Assembly: GCF_000382125.1 (NCBI RefSeq)
Contig: NZ_KB907549.1
Coordinates: forward strand, 186,001-250,000
Origin: Eudoraea adriatica DSM 19308
GTDB lineage: Bacteria; Bacteroidota; Bacteroidia; Flavobacteriales; Flavobacteriaceae
Length of the DNA: 64,000 nt
Reading direction: 5' to 3'
Shown: positions 55,556-63,408 of the stretch, one piece after another
Numbering within the stretch: the stretch's first letter is position 1
Layout of the letters: every line of letters begins with the position of its first letter
Notes under the pieces: generated by a model
Told to the model about the DNA's origin: nothing
What the model saw: only the letters and a program-made list of their open reading frames with translations
Databases searched by the model: none
Position numbers and translations under genes: made by a program

Positions 55556-56341
55556 GTGATCCGAAGCAGGCTAAAAACCCTTTGTTTTTTGTTCTTACTA
55601 CTGCCTGTTTGGAGTTATGCACAAACTGAAGAACAAACACCTGCCAAAAATATAAATGAACAATTTCAGACCTGGATTTCACTAAATAGTGTTTTTCAAT
55701 TGTCACAACATTGGTCCGGTTTAGCTGACCTGCATATTCGGCGCAGCGATTATATAACTAACCCGAGTTTTAATTTTATACGCTTTGGGGCCCGATACGG
55801 CTTTAATAACAACCTTAAGATCTCAGCGGGTTATGCACATCTCTGGCTGGCAAAAGACGAGAACTGGACACTCTTTCTAAACGAAAACAGAATATACCAG
55901 GAATTAATACTGGCAGATACATACCCTAAGTTTAGCGGCCTGTTTAGAATACGCACAGAACAGCGCTTTTTTAACAATGTGCAGGATGGGATATCTTTGC
56001 AGGACGATTACTTCATTAACCGTATACGATTTCTGTTTAGTATTAATATACCATTTAAAAAAGGAGGTAAAACATCCTTTTTAGTAGCTGATGAAATCCA
56101 CCTTAATTTTGGGAAAGAGGTTGTATTCAACACTTTTGATCAAAACCGACTGACAATAGGAATCAAACAAAAAATAAACAAGAGATGGAGTTTTGACTGC
56201 GGCTATATGCTGGTTTATCAACAATTACTCAGTGGAACAGATTATAACCTCAACCATACTTTCCGACTGTTTTTTTATGGCAATTTCGATTTGCGCAAAA
56301 ATAAGGAAGAACAGATAAGGCACAGCCAGACTATAGACTGA
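55556..56341 (+). CDS. DUF2490 family outer-membrane-like protein
   Basis: About 261 residues from GTG 55556; a TTG at 55538 adds six residues but lies inside the promoter -7 box (55533-55540), so I prefer GTG. The signal peptide ends SYAQ. The rest is beta-strand-rich with alternating patterns typical of a small outer-membrane barrel (NEQFQTWISLNSVFQLSQHWSGLADLHIRR and many aromatic strand ends), fitting DUF2490. The function is unknown. It follows the DUF2339-DUF3999 pair but has its own promoter. Confidence 0.85.
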   Translation: MIRSRLKTLCFLFLLLPVWSYAQTEEQTPAKNINEQFQTWISLNSVFQLSQHWSGLADLHIRRSDYITNPSFNFIRFGARYGFNNNLKISAGYAHLWLAKDENWTLFLNENRIYQELILADTYPKFSGLFRIRTEQRFFNNVQDGISLQDDYFINRIRFLFSINIPFKKGGKTSFLVADEIHLNFGKEVVFNTFDQNRLTIGIKQKINKRWSFDCGYMLVYQQLLSGTDYNLNHTFRLFFYGNFDLRKNKEEQIRHSQTID

Positions 56342-56521
56342 ATTCCTTTTTACACGGATAATACCTAAATACCTGCTCCCCAATTTTATAATTAAAATTT
56401 TTGTTGCAGGCAGATCGAAATATTCTATTTTCCCGGATTACGACTAAACGAAATATTAAAGGAAAAATTCGTATCTTGATAGTTACTCCCCCGGCAATAC
56501 TAACCTTTAAAAATCATAACA

Positions 56522-57088
56522 ATGAAAACAAAAATTTTTGGACTTCTAATGTTGGCCGTTTTAACGCTCTTTGCCTGCAAAGAAAAAGAATCAGAAATGG
56601 TTACGGAGGAAACTGTGGCCCCTGATTCTTCTGAGTATGACAAAAAAGTCGCTGTCGTTCGTGCCTTTTTTCAGGCGCACTGTGACGAGGATTTGGATGC
56701 ACTGAGTTCCATGCTTGCAGATGACATGAAATGGAGCCCGCCGCATTATAACGGAAACCAGTGGCTGGGCAAGGAAGATCTCCTGGCAGCACTTAAAAAC
56801 TACCATGATGGCTTTGAAAACATAAAATATGCAGAAGGTATCGTTATGCCCGATTCTACTGCTAATGGCTTCTGGTCTGGCTCCGTCTTTCCGATGCAAA
56901 ATGCAAATACCAGTGCAGGTGTTTTGCGTGTATACGGCACCTGGACCGCTACGCACACAGAAAGTGGAAAAGAGATTGGCGTTAAATTTTTCAATCTTTC
57001 CTCGGTTAATGAAAATGGGAAAATTGTGCAATCTTCCGACTATTTTGACGTAAACGGTCTTGCCGTACAGATAGCAGCAGAAGAGTAA
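56522..57088 (+). CDS. NTF2-like (SnoaL) lipoprotein
   Basis: 188 residues with a lipoprotein signal and lipobox LFAC (Cys about 19), followed by KEKESEM, an acidic stretch that could aid surface export. The rest is an NTF2/SnoaL-like fold: AFFQAHCDEDLDALSSMLADDMKWSPP, WLGKEDLLAALKNYHDG and IVQSSDYFDVNGLAVQI. Such proteins may be enzymes or ligand binders; no catalytic residues can be fixed. A terminator follows at 57110. Confidence 0.88.
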   Translation: MKTKIFGLLMLAVLTLFACKEKESEMVTEETVAPDSSEYDKKVAVVRAFFQAHCDEDLDALSSMLADDMKWSPPHYNGNQWLGKEDLLAALKNYHDGFENIKYAEGIVMPDSTANGFWSGSVFPMQNANTSAGVLRVYGTWTATHTESGKEIGVKFFNLSSVNENGKIVQSSDYFDVNGLAVQIAAEE

Positions 57089-57109
57089 GATTTTATGGCT
57101 ATAGAACTT

Positions 57110-57137
57110 AAGGTGGTCATTTTTTGATCACCTTTTT
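57110..57137 (+). terminator. Rho-independent terminator
   Basis: AAGGTGGTC (57110-57118) pairs with GATCACCTT (57126-57134) with one G-T wobble and a T-rich 7-nt loop, then TTT to 57137. It ends the NTF2-like gene. Confidence 0.75.
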
Positions 57138-57228
57138 ATTTTGCCTGTTATTTTTATTATCCAAAATACATTAAGTTGCAACTTAAAAATTCAATGGATA
57201 ATTAAAATAATTGAACGACCACAAAATC

Positions 57229-57780
57229 ATGATGAAGAAATATTTATTATTAAGTAGTACCTTGATACTCCTTTTTTCCACAACTATGTTTTCACAAAAC
57301 CAGCCCTTTGTTCCTTCAGATTTTAAAATCCCCGACACATTGGAAAACCAGCACTTCCGTATAAGGATGCTAACGGTAAATGACGTGGTAAAGGACTATG
57401 ATGCGGTAATGACCAGCATTGAAAATTTACAAAAAATGTTCCCATTATCGAGCTGGCCATCCAGGGACCTGAGCTTTGAGCAGGATCTGATTGATCTGGG
57501 ATGGCATCAGAAAGAATTTCAAATTAGAAGTTCTTTTGCCTATACAGTGGTTTTGCCAGATGAAAGTGAGGTTATTGGTTGCCTTTATATCAATCCCACC
57601 ACAAAAGGCGATTATGATGCCCAAATAACGATGTGGATTCGAACCAGCATGCTGGACAAAGGATTGGATGCCATTCTATTCAATTCTGTACGCGAGTGGA
57701 TTGAAAAAGACTGGCCTTTCCAGAAAGTTGCCTATCCGGGTCGAGAAATTTCATGGGAAGACTGGAAAGTCCTGAAATAA
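57229..57780 (+). CDS. Exported GNAT-fold protein
   Basis: 183 residues from ATG 57229 (or 57232); a TTG at 57211 is also open. A clear signal peptide (LLLSSTLILLFSTTMFSQ) precedes a GNAT acetyltransferase fold: FRIRMLTVNDVVKDYDAV, then YTVVLPDESEVIGCLYINPT, IRTSMLDKGLDAILFNSVREWIE and PGREISWEDW. GNAT enzymes need acetyl-CoA, which is not in the periplasm, so export would be odd. The canonical acetyl-CoA loop RxxGxG/A is weak here (TSMLDKGLD). It could bind a ligand instead. It is the first gene of a unit with an S9 peptidase and an Omp85 protein. Confidence 0.75.
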   Translation: MMKKYLLLSSTLILLFSTTMFSQNQPFVPSDFKIPDTLENQHFRIRMLTVNDVVKDYDAVMTSIENLQKMFPLSSWPSRDLSFEQDLIDLGWHQKEFQIRSSFAYTVVLPDESEVIGCLYINPTTKGDYDAQITMWIRTSMLDKGLDAILFNSVREWIEKDWPFQKVAYPGREISWEDWKVLK

Positions 57781-57831
57781 AATATGTCTTCAAAACTACG
57801 ATCAACCTTATATACATTATAATCCTTTTAT

Positions 57832-59871
57832 ATGAAAAAAATTTTCCTTTTAATTAGTGTTATCATTTCTCAAAGTTTTTTAAATGCTCAGAAACCCATA
57901 TCTCCATCTTTTGAAGATATTATTTCTTTGCGTTCGGTCTCCAATGCTGTTATTTCACCAGACGGCAACAATCTTGTTTTTGAATCCAGCACTACAGATT
58001 GGAAGGAAAACAGGTATGACCGGGAATTGTGGCTTTCAAAAAACGGAGATAAACCAATTCAGCTAACTAATAACCTTAAGGGAAGTAGTAGTGATCCTAA
58101 GTGGTCACCAGATGGCAAATGGATCGCTTTTTTATCCAAACGAGGTGAGAAAACTCAAATACATGCAATTCGTTTTGAAGGCGGAGAGGCTTTTCAGCTA
58201 ACACATACTAAAAATAATATTCAAGGCTTTGATTGGTCACCCGATGGTCAGAAAATTGCTTTTCTTCAATCTGAAGACAAGACAGAGGAAGAAAAAAAAC
58301 GCAGGGAAAAATTCGGAGGGTTTGAAATAGAAGACGGGGAATACCAGTTAAATCAGATCTGGCTTGCAGATTTTAACCCCTCTCAATTAGGCAACAGCTT
58401 AAAACCAGAGCAGTTAAAAGATACTTTGTATACCAAAACCCTTGAAGCCAAAATAATAATGGATAGTGTATCATTTTCCGTAAATAGTTTCAAATGGTCT
58501 CCGGATGGGAAAAAAATTGCATTTGAGCACCAGCCGGATCCTTTAATAAACAGCTTCTTCAAAGCTGATATTTCTATTTACGATATGGCTTCAAAAACAT
58601 ATAAAACATTGGTGAATAACCCAAGTTATGACGGTCTTGTGGATTGGTCACCCGATGGAGATGCAATTCTCTATCAATCCAACCTCAACGATAGCACTTC
58701 CAATTACTATTTAAACAGGAAACTATTCAGAATTAATACAGACGGTTCACAGAACAAACAGTTGGCATCAGATTTTGATGAGAACATCTACGGAATAAAG
58801 TGGACCCAAAACGGCATATTTGGCATGGCCTGGCAGAAAACGCTGCGCCCTGTCATAAGAATAAATCCTGTAAATGGGAAGACAAAAGTACTTGCCGTCA
58901 ACGCGGAAAGAATCTGGAATTACTCGTTTTCAAAAGATGCTAAAAAAATGGTGTACACAGCCTCGAATGACAATGATCTTCCTGAAATCTACCATGGTTT
59001 TTATCCAGTTAAAGATTCAAAAAAAATTACCGAATCCACAAATCAGCTAAACAATTGGTCTGTGGCAACTAGCGAGGTTGTTTCCTGGAAAAGCAAAGAC
59101 GGTGCACTCATAGAAGGTATCCTCCATAAGCCTCAGGATTATGATCCTTCTAAAAAATACCCACTCCTTGTAATCATTCACGGTGGGCCAACCGGGATTT
59201 CCACCCCCGGCCCTACCCCATCATATGTCTATCCTATGGTGCAATGGCTAAATAAAGGAGCATTGATTTTGCGTCCCAATTACAGAGGCTCTGCAGGTTA
59301 CGGGGAAAATTTCAGATCTTTGAACGTAAAAAATCTGGGGGTTGGAGATGCCTGGGATGTGTTATCCGGAATTGCAGCCCTGGAAGATAAAGGTATGGTA
59401 GATGGCAAAAAAGTAGGCGCCATGGGCTGGAGTCAGGGCGGTTATATTTCTGCTTTTTTAACCACAAATTCGACTAAATTCAGTGCTATTTCGGTGGGTG
59501 CGGGGATTTCAAACTGGATGACTTATTACGTAAATACGGACATACATCCATTTACCAGACAATATCTGAAAGCAACACCATGGAGTGATAAAGAGGTATA
59601 TGAGAAAACCTCTCCTATGACTAACATAAATAATGCTTCCACACCAACGCTAATCCAACATGGGGAATTTGACAAACGAGTTCCTGTGGCAAATGCATAT
59701 GAATTGTTTCAGGGTCTTCAGGACAAAGGGATTGAAACGGAATTAATTATTTATAAAGGCTTTGGACACGGTATAAATAAACCAAAAGAGAGACTTGCTG
59801 CTACCTGGCATAACTGGAAATGGTTTGGGAAATACATTTGGAGTGAAGAAATTGAAGTGCCCCGGGAATAA
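57832..59871 (+). CDS. Secreted S9 prolyl oligopeptidase family peptidase
   Basis: 679 residues. A signal peptide (FLLISVIISQSFLNAQ) is followed by PD40 propeller blades (VISPDGNNLVFESS, WSPDGKWIAFLS and so on, about 40-400) and an alpha/beta-hydrolase domain. The triad is S534 (GWSQGGY), D614 (EFDKRVP) and H646 (GFGHGIN). The family includes dipeptidyl and acylaminoacyl peptidases; exported members usually degrade peptides. The start lies 51 bp after the GNAT-like gene, and the next gene starts 14 bp after its stop. Confidence 0.94.
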   Translation: MKKIFLLISVIISQSFLNAQKPISPSFEDIISLRSVSNAVISPDGNNLVFESSTTDWKENRYDRELWLSKNGDKPIQLTNNLKGSSSDPKWSPDGKWIAFLSKRGEKTQIHAIRFEGGEAFQLTHTKNNIQGFDWSPDGQKIAFLQSEDKTEEEKKRREKFGGFEIEDGEYQLNQIWLADFNPSQLGNSLKPEQLKDTLYTKTLEAKIIMDSVSFSVNSFKWSPDGKKIAFEHQPDPLINSFFKADISIYDMASKTYKTLVNNPSYDGLVDWSPDGDAILYQSNLNDSTSNYYLNRKLFRINTDGSQNKQLASDFDENIYGIKWTQNGIFGMAWQKTLRPVIRINPVNGKTKVLAVNAERIWNYSFSKDAKKMVYTASNDNDLPEIYHGFYPVKDSKKITESTNQLNNWSVATSEVVSWKSKDGALIEGILHKPQDYDPSKKYPLLVIIHGGPTGISTPGPTPSYVYPMVQWLNKGALILRPNYRGSAGYGENFRSLNVKNLGVGDAWDVLSGIAALEDKGMVDGKKVGAMGWSQGGYISAFLTTNSTKFSAISVGAGISNWMTYYVNTDIHPFTRQYLKATPWSDKEVYEKTSPMTNINNASTPTLIQHGEFDKRVPVANAYELFQGLQDKGIETELIIYKGFGHGINKPKERLAATWHNWKWFGKYIWSEEIEVPRE

Positions 59872-59885
59872 ACAATACAAGCTAA

Positions 59886-61028
59886 ATGAAAATTAAACGC
59901 TTTAAATCTATCTTCCAAAATACTATTTTCCTTTGTTTAATATTCCTATGTGCCTATACCTCATTTAGCCAGGATTCTATTTCTATTGATTCAGAATTCG
60001 ATAAAAACACCAAAACTTTTGTAGCAGTCCCTTTAATTACAAATAATCCAGCTATGGGCACAGGATTTGGCGGTCTTGGAATGTATTTTTTCAAACTCAG
60101 GAAAGACGATGAAGGATCACCACCCTCGATGGTTTCTCTTTATGCCATTTACAGCTCAAATAAAAGTTATGTTTTTACGCCTTTTGGACGGTTTTTTTGG
60201 AATGAAGACAAAAACAGAGCAACTTTTGCAATTGGTGCTTTGAGAATAAATAACGATTTTTTATATGATGAACAGGGAAATGATCTACGTCTGGTTTACT
60301 CTGAAATTCGGAATTTTATGTCTGCCGAATACAGTCGGAAAGTCATTGGAGATTTTTATTTGGGCGTGCTATATCTGGGTACTAAAACGAGTTATAAATT
60401 TGATCAGGGCTCGGATGAAGAAAATGAGTTCACCAAAGATTTTTTTGAACAAAATGGCATTACGGACAATTTTGTTTCCAGTATAGGGCTTAATATTTCT
60501 TTTGATAACAGAGACTACCCGTACTATCCTACCAGAGGATTAAGTTTCAGTGTTCGTCCAAAACTCAATGCCGGCTGGCTTGGAAGCGACAATGATTATG
60601 TTGATACTGACTTTTCCTTTAACTATTTCTATTCCATTAAAGAAAATAAAATACTGGCTATAGATCTTTCCGGTGGTTTTGCATTTGGCGATGTAACTTT
60701 TGATGGGTATCAAAACTACGGTGTGCGCAATAGCTTAAGAGGATATCAAACAGGAAAATATAAAGGTCGGCATATGATTGCACTGCAGGCCGAATACAGA
60801 TGGAGTTTCTACAGAAAATGGGGGGGCGTATTTTTTGCGGGAACCGGCAGTATCTGGGGCAATGAAAACAATGGCGAAGAAGAGTTTGAACGCGATTGGT
60901 TGCCCAGTGCAGGTATGGGTTTACGTTATATGGTCTCTAAAGCCAAGAAAATTAATATTCGCCTTGATTACGCCCTGGGGGTTGATGGAAATCAAGGGTT
61001 ATATTTTGGGGTAATGGAAGCATTTTAG
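59886..61028 (+). CDS. Omp85/BamA-like outer-membrane barrel protein
   Basis: 380 residues with a signal peptide (to about 30, TSFSQ). The bulk is an Omp85-type 16-strand barrel, with no POTRA domain visible. DNRDYPYYPTRGLSFSVRPKLNAG, FAFGDVTFDGYQNYGVRNSLRGYQTGKYKG and the ending RLDYALGVDGNQGLYFGVMEAF are typical of surface-antigen/TamA-like barrels. The lack of POTRA suggests a secretion or assembly role different from BamA. It is coupled to the S9 peptidase gene (14-bp gap). Confidence 0.88.
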   Translation: MKIKRFKSIFQNTIFLCLIFLCAYTSFSQDSISIDSEFDKNTKTFVAVPLITNNPAMGTGFGGLGMYFFKLRKDDEGSPPSMVSLYAIYSSNKSYVFTPFGRFFWNEDKNRATFAIGALRINNDFLYDEQGNDLRLVYSEIRNFMSAEYSRKVIGDFYLGVLYLGTKTSYKFDQGSDEENEFTKDFFEQNGITDNFVSSIGLNISFDNRDYPYYPTRGLSFSVRPKLNAGWLGSDNDYVDTDFSFNYFYSIKENKILAIDLSGGFAFGDVTFDGYQNYGVRNSLRGYQTGKYKGRHMIALQAEYRWSFYRKWGGVFFAGTGSIWGNENNGEEEFERDWLPSAGMGLRYMVSKAKKINIRLDYALGVDGNQGLYFGVMEAF

Positions 61029-61117
61029 GCTTGTATTTTCCTTTTTGAATTGCAGCTTAAATCAGAAGAATATTACTTCAAATGACCACCCTCATATGTT
61101 AGTTCGTATTAATTAAG

Positions 61118-61155
61118 TATATTTCTCCTCTATAAATTACAGGAAGTATTTCCTG
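61118..61155 (+). promoter_or_regulatory. Promoter-like box and perfect hairpin before the DUF302 gene
   Basis: TATATTTC at 61118-61125 matches seven of eight -7 positions. It is followed by a perfect 6-bp inverted repeat, CAGGAA (61140-61145) and TTCCTG (61150-61155), with a GTAT loop; the flanks TTA and CAA extend it imperfectly. It may be an operator or leader hairpin. Confidence 0.35.
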
Positions 61156-61203
61156 CAATTGAGGTCATCTCAGGAATTATCCGAAACTAAAATTTTATGA
61201 AGT

Positions 61204-61596
61204 ATGAGCTATTATTTTAACACCACTTTAAAAGGAAAAAGCTTTGAAGAAGCGATTGAACTGGTTACTGCAGAACTTAAAAAAGAAGGTTTTGGAGTAC
61301 TCACCGAAATTGATGTAAAAGAAACATTGAAAAATAAAATCGATGTTGATTTCAAGAAATACAAGATTCTGGGTGCCTGTAACCCCCATTTCGCTCACAA
61401 GGCACTGCAAAGCGAAGATAAAATAGGTGTTTTCCTTCCTTGCAATGTAATTGTTGAAGAACATGAAAATGGCGAAGTTGAAGTTTCTGCCGTTGACCCC
61501 ATTGCATCTATGAGCTCTGTTGAAAATGAAGCCCTGGGGGGTCTCGCAACTGAAGTAAAAGAAAAGCTTATAAAAGTGATTAAAAACCTCAATTAA
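61204..61596 (+). CDS. DUF302 family protein
   Basis: 130 residues, no signal peptide. A DUF302 fold is indicated by TTLKGKSFEEAIELVTAELKKEGFGVLTEIDV, KYKILGACNPHFAHKALQSEDKIGVFLPCNVIV and a terminal helix. Members are small and cytoplasmic, of unknown function. A hairpin element lies just upstream. Confidence 0.9.
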   Translation: MSYYFNTTLKGKSFEEAIELVTAELKKEGFGVLTEIDVKETLKNKIDVDFKKYKILGACNPHFAHKALQSEDKIGVFLPCNVIVEEHENGEVEVSAVDPIASMSSVENEALGGLATEVKEKLIKVIKNLN

Positions 61597-61614
61597 AATT
61601 TTTAAATAAACCCC

Positions 61615-63399
61615 ATGATTAATTCCCTAAAAAATCAGCAAGGATCAATTCTTGCGATACTACTTTTATTTTGCTCAATTTTTTCTTCCGGCATTTATGC
61701 CCAGGATACGCCTGAATGGATTGCCGAAAGTAATGGATATACGGAGAAGCTGCTAGATGTTATTGCTAAACATAGCCCGGAATCTGCTGCCCGATTGGGG
61801 GTTGAAGGTTTAGACCATGAAATTACGGATTTGTCGGAAGGATTTAATGAAAGGGCAGTTTTGGATTTGAACCGTGTAAAAGAGTATTTAAAAACCTCGT
61901 TGGCGGAAACTGAAAACGAATTGGTCAGGCAAGATCTCCTGATTCTAATCGAAAGCACAGAAAACAATATTGAAGAAATAAATTTAGAGGACACTAATCT
62001 ATTACCTTATTACAATGCCACAAGCATGATCTATAATGGGATCAGAGGCTTACTGGAAGATCGTATTCCTCAGGAGCGAAGACTGGATGCGCTTGTGCGT
62101 TTAAAAAGATATGCAGGAAATGAAAAGGGCTATACCCCTCTTACCATACTGGCTCGGGAAGAAATGGAACGGGAGTGGAATAAAAACAGTGATAGGATAG
62201 CACCGTATAGGGATGAAGTAGAGCGTGACCTAAAAACAAGCATCGAGTATATCAAAGAAATTGAAGGCCTGTTTAAAAAATATGAGATCAAGGGATTTGA
62301 AAAAGATTATAAAAAGTTGGTAGCGCAATTGGAAAATTATCACAGTTATATCAAAGAGGAGATTTTGCCAAATACCAGAACAGATTTCAAACTCCCCCTG
62401 GTTATTTACTCATTTAATTTAAAGGAATATGGGGTGGATATGCCTATAGAGGAATTGCAGCGAAGAGCTATGGTAGCCTTTAAAGAATTACAGACCCAAT
62501 TGCAGGTCCTGGGTAAACTAATCGCAACTAAAAACGGTTATCCGTCTGATGATTACCGCGATGTTCTGCGCGCAATGAAAAAAGAACAACTCGATAGCGC
62601 GAACATTTTAACGGTATACAGGAAACAGATCAAGGAAATTGAAGGTATTATAAAAGACCGGCAGTTATTAACTTTGCCCGACAGGGAAATGACAATTCGT
62701 TTGGCTTCCCCGGCTGAAAGCGCTGCCGCCCCTGCCCCATTTATGAGTCCGCCCCGACTAATTGGGAATACGGGCGAATACGGGGAGTTTGTATTGCCTT
62801 TAAAAGCAACCGGAGGTTCAGACGGAACAAGTTTAAAAATTGATGACTTTACACACCTTGCAGCTTCCTGGCCGCTCACTGCGCATGAAGGTCGTCCCGG
62901 GCACGAGTTACAGTTTACAGCGATGGTAGAACGGGGAGTTTCGCAGGCACGGGTCATCTTTGCCGCTAATAGTGTCAATATTGAGGGCTGGGCCTTATAT
63001 GCCGAAGAGATAATACAACCGTTTCTTCCCATTGAAGGGCAGTTTATGACCCTATGGAGCAGGTTGGTCCGTTCCGGCCGAGCTTTTCTGGATCCTGGTT
63101 TGAATTTGGGAACAATTACCCAAGAGGACGCAAGATATATCCTAAGTCAGGAGATAGGACTTTCCGAAGCACTGGTAAGGTCAGAACTGGAACGTTACCA
63201 GTTCAGGGCTCCGGGCCAGGCTACCTCCTATTTCAACGGCTATTTAAGATTAATGGAACTAAGGGCAGAAACCGAACTGATTCTGGGAGAAAAATTTGAT
63301 CAGCACGCATTTCATGATTTTGTATTGGGACAGGGACTTTTGCCTCCGCGATTAATAAAAAAAGCCGTGCTTGAAGAGTTTATTCCCTCCTACAATTAA
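61615..63399 (+). CDS. DUF885 family exported protein (metallopeptidase-like)
   Basis: 594 residues with a signal peptide (to about 30, YAQ). The DUF885 core motif HEGRPGHELQ is at H424-E425 and H430. The central INVEGWALYAEE-type segment (VNIEGWALYAEEII near 455-468) and YLRLMELRAETE near the C-terminus are in the usual order. The HEGxPGH pattern suggests a metal site, and the family is thought peptidase-like, but this is not shown. The start lies 18 bp after the DUF302 stop, and the next gene starts 9 bp after its own. Confidence 0.9.
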   Translation: MINSLKNQQGSILAILLLFCSIFSSGIYAQDTPEWIAESNGYTEKLLDVIAKHSPESAARLGVEGLDHEITDLSEGFNERAVLDLNRVKEYLKTSLAETENELVRQDLLILIESTENNIEEINLEDTNLLPYYNATSMIYNGIRGLLEDRIPQERRLDALVRLKRYAGNEKGYTPLTILAREEMEREWNKNSDRIAPYRDEVERDLKTSIEYIKEIEGLFKKYEIKGFEKDYKKLVAQLENYHSYIKEEILPNTRTDFKLPLVIYSFNLKEYGVDMPIEELQRRAMVAFKELQTQLQVLGKLIATKNGYPSDDYRDVLRAMKKEQLDSANILTVYRKQIKEIEGIIKDRQLLTLPDREMTIRLASPAESAAAPAPFMSPPRLIGNTGEYGEFVLPLKATGGSDGTSLKIDDFTHLAASWPLTAHEGRPGHELQFTAMVERGVSQARVIFAANSVNIEGWALYAEEIIQPFLPIEGQFMTLWSRLVRSGRAFLDPGLNLGTITQEDARYILSQEIGLSEALVRSELERYQFRAPGQATSYFNGYLRLMELRAETELILGEKFDQHAFHDFVLGQGLLPPRLIKKAVLEEFIPSYN

Positions 63400-63408
63400 T
63401 TCATTTGA

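Noticed and set aside
56591-57031. 146-codon minus frame over the NTF2-like lipoprotein
   Set aside because: The plus gene has lipobox, fold and terminator; the minus frame has none.
62553-63032. 159-codon minus frame over the DUF885 motif region
   Set aside because: It is the antisense of the conserved HEGRPGH region, which fixes the plus frame.
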